DNA of 19,480 nucleotides from RGIG3701 sp964438515 (GTDB taxonomy: Bacteria > Planctomycetota > Planctomycetia > Pirellulales > Thermoguttaceae). This document shows, piece by piece, positions 1 through 7,216 of this stretch. The notes beneath the pieces were generated by a model that made no database searches, was not told the origin of the DNA, and saw only the letters and a list, made by a program, of their open reading frames with translations. Made by a program: the position numbers and the translations under genes. Numbering within the stretch: position 1 is the first letter of the stretch; every line of letters starts with the position of its first letter. The stretch covers positions 1 through 19,480 of the forward strand of contig CAYTLK010000069.1 in NCBI GenBank assembly GCA_964438515.1. The letters run 5' to 3'.

Positions 1-14
1 TGCACAATAATATT

Positions 15-55
15 TTTTTGCAAAAATTTCGGATTTGAGGTTTTTAGAACTTCCT
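15..55 (+). repeat. Dispersed 41-nt repeat, copy 1
   Basis: This stretch matches 6030-6070 at about 34 of 41 positions. The shared core is TGAGGTTTTT followed by GAACTTCC. It lies directly before the point where the transposase remnant becomes recognisable. It may be the end of a small mobile element or an intergenic repeat. A shorter piece of the core (TGAGGTTTTT) recurs near 10321. Confidence 0.55.
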
Positions 56-70
56 TTATGTTTTTTTGGC

Positions 71-507
71 ATTTTCGACGGATACCTGAAAAATCACGGC
101 TACAGCGCCAAGAAAGGGCAGATGGTCGACGCGATGTTTCAGCAGGTCCCGACTCAGCACAATACGCGCGAAGAAAACACGCACATCAAGGAAAAAAACG
201 AAATCCCTCCGGAGTGGACGGCCCCCAAAAAAGCGCAGAAAGACATCGATGCTTGCTGGACGAAAAAGCGGAATCGGAGCTATTATGGCTGCAAAAATCA
301 TGTCAGCGTTGATGTGGAGCGTAAACGGATTCGGAACGACTCCGTGACCCCTGCGAACGTCCACGATTCGCAGTGTTTTCACGACCTTTTGGAAGCTCCG
401 CACCAGACGCAACTCCTGAAGACAAGCGAGTTTACGCCGACAGTGCCTACTCCGGCGCTGAGCTGGAAGCGGGCGTCCGCGACACTTATGAAAAAAACTG
501 GCCCTAA
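71..507 (+). pseudogene. Decayed IS5-type (DDE) transposase fragment
   Basis: Reading frame 2 gives GYLKNHGYSAKKGQMVDA, then DIDACWTKKRNRSYYGCKNH and SVDVERK, then SVTPANVHDSQCFHDLL. This is the central part of an IS5-family DDE transposase, including the catalytic VDA aspartate. Near position 400 homology jumps to frame 1, which reads DKRVYADSAYSGAELEA with the second catalytic aspartate, and then meets a stop at 505-507. The N-terminal part is missing and the C-terminal part, with the catalytic glutamate, cannot be found. The copy is therefore truncated at both ends, frameshifted and inactive. The family call rests on recalled motifs and is firm at family level only. Confidence 0.8.
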
Positions 508-722
508 ACTCCCCTCACTTCCCCAAAACCGTCGAAAACCGCGAGAAAATTTACAAAAAAGTCAAAATTATGAAAACCTAACTTCGATTATCAAAAAATT
601 GATTCCGTCCTACAATTTCAGAACGAAATCGAAGGGTTATTCGAGGTTGCCAAGATTTGTTCTGAAAAAAATTCAAGGGTCGGAAATGGAAAATTCTCGA
701 AAATTTGAATTTTTATGCCGGA
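508..722. other. Intergenic, no gene recognised
   Basis: AT-rich DNA follows the transposase fragment. An open frame continues through it, but its translation resembles no protein I know. It is probably decayed insertion-sequence DNA. Confidence 0.4.
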
Positions 723-730
723 ACGTCCCA

Positions 731-880
731 AGACGAGCGGCGGGCTTTTTGCCTGCTGAACGTGCTTTCCTGAAAAGCGGATTTTTCCGGCTGGATTCAT
801 CCCGCCCGCATGATTCCTCAAGGAACGTTCATTAATGGGGTTATGCTGGCGAGACGCCCGCGCTCCCAGGAGGTCCCCTT
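731..880 (+). repeat. Dispersed intergenic hairpin repeat, copy A
   Basis: It begins with a GCGGGC-TTTTT-GCCTGC hairpin, continues with TTCCTGAAAAGCGGA, and ends near 846-873 with GGCGAGACGCCCGCGCTCCC. The first half aligns with 10155-10215 and the hairpin with the reverse strand near 19380-19405. The last part matches the reverse complement of 17187-17208. It therefore looks like a mosaic of one repeat family that recurs between genes. Confidence 0.5.
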
Positions 881-922
881 TTTAAAGAGGAAAATTATAA
901 GCTGAAATTTCATCTCCGGTAC

Positions 923-951
923 TTGAATTTTTCAGAAAAATCAGTTACAAT
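923..951 (+). promoter_or_regulatory. Sigma70-type promoter of the sulfatase gene
   Basis: TTGAAT at 923-928 and TACAAT at 946-951 are separated by 17 nt. They stand about 50 nt before the preferred start codon of the double sulfatase. The -10 box is identical to that of the ribokinase promoter in this window. Confidence 0.6.
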
Positions 952-999
952 CGGTTTGTCGTTTAAATGATCGTTCGACATTCTCAATTGGAATCCGTT

Positions 1000-3957
1000 A
1001 TGAATAGAAAAAATTCCCCTAATTTTCAAAGGTTTGCAGTCTCTTTTCTGATGCTTCTCGGCGTACTCGGAATGCAGAGCGGCGCTTCCGTTCCGGCGGC
1101 AGAAACTCCATCGCTTGCAGGGACGCGCCCCAATATTATTCTCGTTCTTACGGACGATCAGGGAATGGGCGACCTCAGCTGCTTCGGAAATCCCGTTCTG
1201 CGGACCCCCAACATGGATTCGCTGCGCACCCAAAGCACCCAGTTTACCGATTTTCAAGTAAGTCCCACCTGCGCGCCCACGCGCTCCGCCATTATGTCGG
1301 GGCGGCACGAATTCAAAAATGGAGTGACGCATACGATTCTCGAACGCGAACGCATGGCGCTTTCCGTCACGGCGACGCTTCCGCAGATTTTGGTTTCCGC
1401 CGGTTATTCTACCGGAATCTTCGGGAAGTGGCATTTGGGCGATGAAGACGCCTATCAGCCTGGTGTGCGCGGCTTTCAGGAAGTTTTCATCCACGGCGGA
1501 GGCGGAATCGGTCAAAAATACCCAGGCTCCTGCGCCGACTGTCCCCCCAACTGGGTGACGAAATATTTTGACGTCACGTTCCGTCACAACGGGAAATTTG
1601 TGAAAACGAAAGGCTTTTGCACCGACGTCATTTTTTCTGCGGGTCTCGACTGGATTGAGTCTCAAAAGGATTCGGGAAAACCGTTTTTCGCCTACATCGC
1701 GACGAACGCGCCGCACAGTCCCATGCTGGCGCCGGAGGCTGATAAAAAGAGGTTCCTCGAAATGGGATTCAGCGAAAATATCGCAGGCCGTTACGGAATG
1801 ATTGAAAATATCGACGAAAATCTCGGTCTGCTGATGCGTCGGCTCAAAGAGTGGAATCTCGAGGAAAACACCCTTTTGATTTTCATGACCGACAACGGAC
1901 AGGATTTTTGTCGCGGATTCCTCAACGGAAAACCGTACGAACCGTGGACCGCAAACTTCAAATCAGGGAAAGGCTCGCCGTTTGAAGGCGGGACGCACGT
2001 GCCGGCCTTCTGGAGGTGGAACGGAAAACTCACTCCCGGCGCGCAAATCACGGCTCTTTCGGCTCACGTCGATCTTTTGCCGACCTTTGCACAGCTTGCG
2101 GACGCGAAACTTCCCGAAAAAATGCAGCCGCTCGACGGACGCTCGCTCGTTCCCGTCCTCGAAAATCCATCCGCAACGCAGCCCGACCGATTTCTGTTCA
2201 CGCACGTCGGAAGATGGGCGAAAGGTTCCGACCCGAATCTTTCAAAATTCAAAAACTGTGCCGTCCGCACACAGCGGTTCCGTCTCGTAAATGATTTGGA
2301 ATTGTACGACATTCAAAATGATCCGTACGAAACGACGAACGTGCTGGAACGATTTCCCGAGGAGGTGAAACGGATGCGCGAGGCGTACGATGCGTGGTGG
2401 GAGAGCCTCGACGGTCTGATGGTCAACGAAAACGTTCCGCTTTTGCCGACTCATCCGTTTGCGGAGGCGTACAACAATCAGAAGATGGAGGAGGCGGCCC
2501 AGTCGCAGAAAAAACGGCCGAATGTCGTTCTGATTCTGGCGGATCAATGGAGAGGGAGCGCGTTTGGTTTCGCGGGGGATCCGAACGTTCAAACACCGAA
2601 AATCGACCGTCTGGCGGCGCAGTCTGCACGGTTCGACCACGCGATTTCCGTCTGTTCTGTATGTACGCCGTACCGCGCAGCGCTTCTTTCAGGCCGCTAC
2701 CCCACGACGACGGGGATGTTTAAGAACGATATTCATTTACCCGACTCTGAATACTGTTTGGCGGAGGCGTTTTCGGACTGCGGCTACAAAACGGCTTACA
2801 TCGGAAAGTGGCACCTCGACGGTCACGGACGTCTGGCGTTCACGCCCCCCGAACACCGTCAGGGATTCGAGTATTGGAAAGCGTTGGAATGCACGCACAA
2901 TTACAATCGCTCTTTTTATTACGAAAATCAATCTCCTGAGCGCAAGTGCTGGGACGGTTACGATGCGTTTGCGCAGACTCGCGATGCGGTTTCGTACCTT
3001 CAAAAGCAGGCGGAATCCTCCCAAAAGACCCCGCAGCCCTTCTTCCTCATGCTGTCGTACGGCTCGCCGCATTTCCCGTTCCACACGGCGCCGGAATCTT
3101 TTCGAAAAATGTACGACGAACGTGAAATTCAGCTTCCGCCGAACGTTCCCGACTCGCAGAAAGACGCCGCGAAAAAAGCTGCGGTCGGTTATTACGCGCA
3201 TTGTTCCGCCGTCGATCAATGCGTCGGAGAAATCATGGAAGTCCTTGAAAGAACGGGACTTGCGGAAAACACCATTCTGATTTTCACGTCCGACCACGGC
3301 GAGATGCTGGGGGCGCACGACTTCAATCCCACCTGCAAGCACGCGCCCTACGACGAGTCCGCACGCGTTCCGCTTCTTGTACGTCTTCCGAAATCTCACG
3401 ATGGAAATGTCGAAAATGATGGAAATGTCGAAAATGATGGAAACGCTGAAAATGATGCGCCCAAATCGTCGGAATATACGGGCAGAATCTTGCAGACGCC
3501 GATTTCGACGGTCGATCTTTACCCGACATTTTTGGGACTCGCGCACTGCCGCATTCCCGCAAGCGTTGAGGGGGACGACCTCTCCGATGTGATTCGTACG
3601 GGAACGGAAGTCCCGGAACGGTCCGTACTTACGATGAGCGTCTCTCCGTTCGGCGAGTTCTGGCGGAAATCCAAACCGTATCGCGCGCTCGTCACCGATA
3701 GATATACGTACGTTGTTTCAACGGACGGTCCGTGTTTGTTGTTCGATAATCAGAACGATCCGTATCAGCTTCACAATTTGCTGAACGAGCCGGAGATGGC
3801 GCCGATTCGTCAGTCGCTTCATCAAAAACTGGCGGGAGCGCTCTTTCAGATGGACGATCCTTTGGCGGGAAATCGCTGTCGTTCGGGGGAGTATTACGAC
3901 CAGAAGTGGAATTATCGGGATTTGGATGCGGCGCAGAATGTGAAATATACGGATTAA
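1000..3957 (+). CDS. Secreted protein with two tandem sulfatase domains
   Basis: This is a predicted formylglycine-dependent sulfate-ester hydrolase of 985 aa, twice the usual 450-550 aa. The start at 1000 places a signal peptide (FAVSFLMLLGVLGMQSGAS) near the N-terminus; an ATG at 967 would add 11 residues. Domain 1 (about residues 43-480) has LTDDQG, CAPTR with the formylglycine cysteine at 91, GKWHLGD, APHSP, FMTDNG and a lysine in SGKGSPFEGG. Domain 2 (about 500-980) has LADQWRG, CTPYR with cysteine 555, GKWHLDGH, SPHFPF, TSDHGE and CKHAPYDES. Both therefore keep the active-site motifs. Domain 1 ends as single sulfatases do (VNENVPLLPTHPF), and domain 2 follows after some 25 residues without its own signal peptide. 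A likely role is desulfation of polysaccharides outside the cytoplasm. The substrates cannot be told from sequence. Confidence 0.9.
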   Translation: MNRKNSPNFQRFAVSFLMLLGVLGMQSGASVPAAETPSLAGTRPNIILVLTDDQGMGDLSCFGNPVLRTPNMDSLRTQSTQFTDFQVSPTCAPTRSAIMSGRHEFKNGVTHTILERERMALSVTATLPQILVSAGYSTGIFGKWHLGDEDAYQPGVRGFQEVFIHGGGGIGQKYPGSCADCPPNWVTKYFDVTFRHNGKFVKTKGFCTDVIFSAGLDWIESQKDSGKPFFAYIATNAPHSPMLAPEADKKRFLEMGFSENIAGRYGMIENIDENLGLLMRRLKEWNLEENTLLIFMTDNGQDFCRGFLNGKPYEPWTANFKSGKGSPFEGGTHVPAFWRWNGKLTPGAQITALSAHVDLLPTFAQLADAKLPEKMQPLDGRSLVPVLENPSATQPDRFLFTHVGRWAKGSDPNLSKFKNCAVRTQRFRLVNDLELYDIQNDPYETTNVLERFPEEVKRMREAYDAWWESLDGLMVNENVPLLPTHPFAEAYNNQKMEEAAQSQKKRPNVVLILADQWRGSAFGFAGDPNVQTPKIDRLAAQSARFDHAISVCSVCTPYRAALLSGRYPTTTGMFKNDIHLPDSEYCLAEAFSDCGYKTAYIGKWHLDGHGRLAFTPPEHRQGFEYWKALECTHNYNRSFYYENQSPERKCWDGYDAFAQTRDAVSYLQKQAESSQKTPQPFFLMLSYGSPHFPFHTAPESFRKMYDEREIQLPPNVPDSQKDAAKKAAVGYYAHCSAVDQCVGEIMEVLERTGLAENTILIFTSDHGEMLGAHDFNPTCKHAPYDESARVPLLVRLPKSHDGNVENDGNVENDGNAENDAPKSSEYTGRILQTPISTVDLYPTFLGLAHCRIPASVEGDDLSDVIRTGTEVPERSVLTMSVSPFGEFWRKSKPYRALVTDRYTYVVSTDGPCLLFDNQNDPYQLHNLLNEPEMAPIRQSLHQKLAGALFQMDDPLAGNRCRSGEYYDQKWNYRDLDAAQNVKYTD
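3400..3453 (+). repeat. Three 18-bp in-frame tandem repeats
   Basis: The unit GATGGAAATGTCGAAAAT occurs twice exactly (3400-3417 and 3418-3435) and a third time with two changes (3436-3453). It encodes DGNVEN-DGNVEN-DGNAEN in a surface loop of the second sulfatase domain, just after the RVPLLVRLP strand. Copy-number change here would keep the frame. Confidence 0.9.
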
Positions 3958-3994
3958 AACGGATTTTCCCTTTATTCTGTTGTTTCGATATTTT

Positions 3995-4026
3995 GTAATT
4001 CTGCAATTCCGCAATTCCGCAATTCT
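3995..4026 (+). repeat. Four 8-bp tandem repeats
   Basis: Four units of GCAATTCY or GTAATTCT stand head to tail, 38 bp after the sulfatase stop codon. They lie between two convergent genes. No clear terminator hairpin is seen here. Confidence 0.75.
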
Positions 4027-4067
4027 GCGCAACGAAACGACGGTTTACATCTTCAGAGGCGGGGCCG

Positions 4068-4760
4068 TCATTTCGTTGAGAAATGAATAGTGTACCATAA
4101 TGACGGATCTTCCGTGTAGGGAAACGGCGCGCCGGCGGTGAGGGTGCGGACGTTCAAATCCCGGTCCATCAGCGCCCACGCAATCCCCATTTCCTGAAAC
4201 TCCGCAGTGTCGAAGCCCGTCAGAACCTCCGCAGGAAAGAACACGAACAGGGAATACGCGTTCTTCAGGATTTTCGACTGACACTGAATCGCACCATTCG
4301 GAATCTCGGACGGAAGCTGTTTCGCGCGGTTAATCGGCGTGGGAATAATGCTCGGAGCGTTTCCGTCGTCGCCTCCTCCGGCCGGCAAACAGAAAAATCG
4401 ATGGCAGAATCGCGTCGCACGATGTACGTTTCGCACGTTGCGCGTGTCCAGCCACAATTCGATTCGGTCGCTTTCTTCCGGACGATTCGTCGTGCACCAC
4501 AACGATTTCACCTTTCCTGTAATGAAAAACTGAAACACAAGTCCCCGTTCGTTCCACGCGCCCCGCACACGAAACGTTTTTTCGCTCCCCTTGCGTGCGG
4601 AAGGTCCTTCTGAATTTCCCTCATATTCCTCTAAAGTCGCAAAATCGGGAAACTCATACTTCTCGGGCAGTTCCGTCATTGCGTCTGGATTTTCCGTATA
4701 ATAGCAGGGCAGTTCCATTCGAAATAAAAATCGGCTCGGAATGGGAAGTTTATGGTACAT
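4068..4760 (-). CDS. CBM9-like domain protein of planctomycete type
   Basis: This 230-aa protein has no signal peptide. The pattern RGAWNERGLVFQF, then SDRIELWLDTRNVRNVHRAT and RFCHRF, then LTGFD and EDPSLW, resembles proteins I know as conserved and uncharacterised in Planctomycetes. The WNERGLVF...ELWLDTR part looks like a carbohydrate-binding family 9 / DOMON-like beta sandwich. No catalytic residues are evident. It converges on the sulfatase gene. The start has a weak ribosome binding site, but the frame is open only from near here. The family call is by recalled pattern. Function is unknown; sugar binding is an inference. Confidence 0.75.
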   Translation of the reverse strand: MYHKLPIPSRFLFRMELPCYYTENPDAMTELPEKYEFPDFATLEEYEGNSEGPSARKGSEKTFRVRGAWNERGLVFQFFITGKVKSLWCTTNRPEESDRIELWLDTRNVRNVHRATRFCHRFFCLPAGGGDDGNAPSIIPTPINRAKQLPSEIPNGAIQCQSKILKNAYSLFVFFPAEVLTGFDTAEFQEMGIAWALMDRDLNVRTLTAGAPFPYTEDPSLWYTIHFSTK

Positions 4761-4841
4761 AATTCATTTTGTCTTTCTTTCCAGAGACGCATCTTCAAAA
4801 TATGCATCATTCCAACAAACGATACAATCATTGCATCTGAT

Positions 4842-4871
4842 ATAATAACATAAAATGTTACAAAAAGTCAA
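4842..4871 (-). promoter_or_regulatory. Sigma70-type promoter of the CBM9-like gene
   Basis: On the minus strand, TTGACT (4871-4866) and TATTAT (4847-4842) are separated by 18 nt. They stand about 80 nt before the start codon, in AT-rich DNA. Confidence 0.5.
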
Positions 4872-5351
4872 CACGGAAAATCCGATTTTGTGACGTTTAT
4901 AACGGTTGTATCAAAAAAACTGGCAAATTTTACTCCAAATGGTGTTGAATGTTGCATTTTGGAAACACTTTTCCCAAAATGTTGATAAAAAACAACCTTT
5001 TTTTGTCGGAAAATGATGCCGCCCCCTATTTACAAAAAAGCGAAAATGCGTAAAATAGTAAATATAGCGATTGTAGCGATTTTACGCATTTTCGGTACAC
5101 GAACGACTGTGCGTAATTTGCGTAAAATTTGGGAAAGTTGGAAGATTTTAGAAAAAACATTTAAAATGTTGATAAAATGTGCACGACTGACACAGCAGTT
5201 GCAATACTAATCATTCGTTCCTTTGGTACGACTGTGAAAATGGGAAAAAACCGAAAGTCAGACAGGAACGACAAAAGTGGTGCAGCAAGCACAACATGAA
5301 CAACCCAATAAAAAACAAAAATTTTACACACAGATAAGAAAGGATTTTATC
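4872..5351. other. AT-rich intergenic region without a clear gene
   Basis: About 480 bp separate the divergent CBM9-like and prepilin genes. The motif AAAATGTTGATAAAA recurs (about 4976-4990 and 5163-5177), GCGTAAAAT recurs around 5048 and 5120, and a perfect inverted repeat stands at 5041-5094. A short open frame at 5013-5210 is largely made by the inverted repeat and is not a convincing gene. Confidence 0.5.
5041..5094. repeat. Perfect 16-bp inverted repeat
   Basis: CGAAAATGCGTAAAAT at 5041-5056 is exactly reverse-complemented at 5079-5094, with a 22-nt spacer. There is no U-tract, so a terminator is unlikely. It could be a protein-binding site, a small-element end or a hairpin in a leader RNA. 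Confidence 0.85.
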
Positions 5352-5771
5352 ATGAGTCACGGAATGAGTCGTATCTGGAACGAAGAAAACGGAGTTTTAA
5401 CGTTTGAATGGATTTTGCTGATTACGGTCCTCGTCATTGGAATCGTCGGCGGAATCAGTGCCGTCCGCGATGCTTATGTGGACGAACTCGGCGATGTGGG
5501 CGAAGCGATGGGAAGTTTGAGCCAGAGTTACTGGATCAATCCTCCGCTTCAGGCGTCGATTTACGATGAACTGACGTTCCCTGTGGAAAATTACATCAGT
5601 GCATCGGCACAGGGCGGAATTGTGAATGGCGTATGGGTATACACGGCGTCTTCTTACGTCGATGTGGCGGCGGTTGTGACGCGGTGGCGTCCTGATGGTG
5701 AAGGCGGAACGGATACTGGAAAACGCGTGACTCAGACGATCACCAGCATTTCTTCGGTTCCCGGCGAATGA
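5352..5771 (+). CDS. Prepilin-like single-pass membrane protein
   Basis: This 139-aa protein starts at ATG 5352, behind an AAAGGA ribosome binding site at a good distance. An upstream in-frame start at 5277 lacks one. Residues 10-40 read NEENG-VLTFEWILL followed by a hydrophobic stretch (ITVLVIGIVGGISAV). Glycine 14 before the hydrophobic segment and glutamate at +5 (E19) match the class III signal cut by prepilin peptidase in type IV and Flp pilins. The following RDAYVDELGDVGEAM is an amphipathic helix as in pilin stems. I recall similar short proteins in many planctomycetes without a defined role. No pilus assembly genes are nearby. The gene is monocistronic, with a terminator right behind it. 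Confidence 0.75.
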   Translation: MSHGMSRIWNEENGVLTFEWILLITVLVIGIVGGISAVRDAYVDELGDVGEAMGSLSQSYWINPPLQASIYDELTFPVENYISASAQGGIVNGVWVYTASSYVDVAAVVTRWRPDGEGGTDTGKRVTQTITSISSVPGE

Positions 5772-5803
5772 TTGAATCCGCATGAAAAACAAAGTCTGAA
5801 TAC

Positions 5804-5831
5804 AAAAAACCGTCATTTGAGGCGGTTTTTT
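5804..5831 (+). terminator. Rho-independent terminator of the prepilin-like gene
   Basis: AAAAAACCGTC pairs with GGCGGTTTTTT around an ATTTGA loop, with one G-T pair. The T-run is part of the right arm. It lies about 30 nt after the stop codon. Confidence 0.75.
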
Positions 5832-5904
5832 GTGTATCTGTCTGTGAAATTCTGTCCGAATGAAGAACGTCCTAAAAACATCAAGAGTTTTTGAAAGGAG
5901 AGTC

Positions 5905-6037
5905 TGAGAGGGAAACAACATTCAAAATGTTTCCCTCTCACGACCGCCGCGACATTACGGGAGCGTTTGTTTCCTCCCGTCAGGGTGGAAACACCGCCGC
6001 GGTACAAAAAGACCCTTGAAACACGATGTTTTTTGTA
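5905..6037. other. Cluster of four successive hairpins
   Basis: Four stems stand side by side between a terminator and a promoter. Stem 1 has perfect 13-bp arms, TGAGAGGGAAACA (5905-5917) with 5928-5940. Stem 2 is ACGGGAG (5957-5963) with CTCCCGT (5974-5980). Stem 3 is GGTG-GAAA-CACC (5984-5995), a GNRA-type tetraloop. Stem 4 is TACAAAAA (6003-6010) with TTTTTTGTA (6029-6037). CCGCCGCG occurs directly repeated around stems 2 and 3. No known riboswitch or ncRNA was recognised; it may be a repetitive element or a small RNA. Confidence 0.5.
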
Positions 6038-6070
6038 TGAATTTCAAATCTGAGGTTTTTGGAACTTCCT
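6030..6070 (+). repeat. Dispersed 41-nt repeat, copy 2
   Basis: About 83 percent identical to 15-55 (7 differences in 41). It stands just before the ribokinase promoter, and here there is no transposase next to it. Confidence 0.55.
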
Positions 6071-6092
6071 AAAATTTTTTCACTCCCAACCC

Positions 6093-6121
6093 TTGACATT
6101 TTCGCACCGACCGTTTACAAT
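6093..6121 (+). promoter_or_regulatory. Sigma70-type promoter of ribokinase
   Basis: TTGACA (6093-6098) and TACAAT (6116-6121) are 17 nt apart. This is a near-consensus promoter about 105 nt before the ribokinase start. The leader carries no obvious operator. Confidence 0.75.
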
Positions 6122-6225
6122 TTATTTATCGTTCAAAAGTCGGGAGACTTTTTCGTGATTTTCAGGCGGCACCGTATTAAAAATAATTAGAAATGATACA
6201 GTATTATATATAGGAGAGATTTCGA

Positions 6226-7161
6226 ATGTCGAAAATCGTGGTTATTGGAAGTTCGAACACCGATATGGTCATCAAGTCCCAGACGATTCCGCGTCCCGGT
6301 GAGACCGTCATTGGAGGAAAATTTGTCTGTAATGCAGGCGGAAAAGGGGCCAATCAGGCGGTGGCGGCCGCAAGGCTCGGCGGAGAAACTGCGATGGTCG
6401 CGCGGGTGGGAAACGACATGTTCGGAATGCAGGCGCGAGAAGGTCTTGAAAAAGAAGGAATCAACGTTTCCTGCGTGAAATTGGACGATGCAGCCGCCAC
6501 GGGAATCGCGCTGATTTTGGTCGACGAAAAGGCGGAAAACTTGATTTCTGTTGCGTCCGGCGCAAACGAAAATCTCTCGCCGGCCGACGTCGATGAAGCG
6601 GAAGCGCAATTTCAGATGATTTCCGGCGCCGACATCCTCGTCGTTCAGCTTGAAACGCCGATGGAAACGCTGCTGCATACGGCAGAACTCGCGGAAAAAT
6701 TCAGCGTTCCGCTCATTCTCGACCCGGCTCCGGCTCCGAAAAACGGTCTGCCTGACGCGCTTGTAAGCCGTTTGAGTGTTTTGAAACCCAACGAAACGGA
6801 GGCGTCGTACATCACGGGCGTGGACGTGCACGACCTCAAAACTGCGGCGGAAGCGGCTAAAATCCTGCATGTGCGCGGCGTGAAGCAGGTCATTATTACG
6901 CTCGGCCGAGACGGCGTTCTTGTAAGCGATGGAGATTCGGAACCCGTTCATTTACCGTCGATTTCTGTCGAGGCGGTCGATTCCACGGCGGCGGGCGATG
7001 CGTTCAGCGGAGCGCTTGCGTGCGGACTGTCGGAGGGAAAATCGCTTTTGGACGCCGCGAAATTCGCCATCGTCGCTGCGGGTTTAAGCGTCGCCAAACT
7101 CGGCGCGCAGCAGTCGATGCCGACCCGGAAAGAGGTGGAGGAACGGATTCAAAATCTTTGA
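6226..7161 (+). CDS. rbsK: Ribokinase (PfkB family)
   Basis: Predicted to phosphorylate D-ribose to ribose 5-phosphate with ATP in the cytoplasm. Its 311 aa are the usual ribokinase length. The N-terminal GSSNTDMV motif and NAGGKGANQAVAAARLGG (from residue 36) are the substrate-binding signature of ribokinases. DSTAAGDAFSGAL carries the PfkB anion hole and the catalytic base, aspartate 258. ITLGRDGVL is the usual nucleotide-side strand. AGGAGA stands 8 nt before the ATG and fixes the start. It has its own promoter and no ribose transporter or regulator beside it, so another sugar or nucleoside substrate of the PfkB family cannot be excluded. Confidence 0.9.
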   Translation: MSKIVVIGSSNTDMVIKSQTIPRPGETVIGGKFVCNAGGKGANQAVAAARLGGETAMVARVGNDMFGMQAREGLEKEGINVSCVKLDDAAATGIALILVDEKAENLISVASGANENLSPADVDEAEAQFQMISGADILVVQLETPMETLLHTAELAEKFSVPLILDPAPAPKNGLPDALVSRLSVLKPNETEASYITGVDVHDLKTAAEAAKILHVRGVKQVIITLGRDGVLVSDGDSEPVHLPSISVEAVDSTAAGDAFSGALACGLSEGKSLLDAAKFAIVAAGLSVAKLGAQQSMPTRKEVEERIQNL

Positions 7162-7216
7162 ATTCTGAAACGTAAAACGCGAAACGTCTGATTTTTTTGA
7201 AAAAGGAAGATCCGAA

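Noticed and set aside
5013..5210. 65-aa open frame in the AT-rich gap before the prepilin-like gene
   Set aside because: It overlaps the perfect inverted repeat, has no ribosome binding site and its composition reflects the repeat and A/T tracts.
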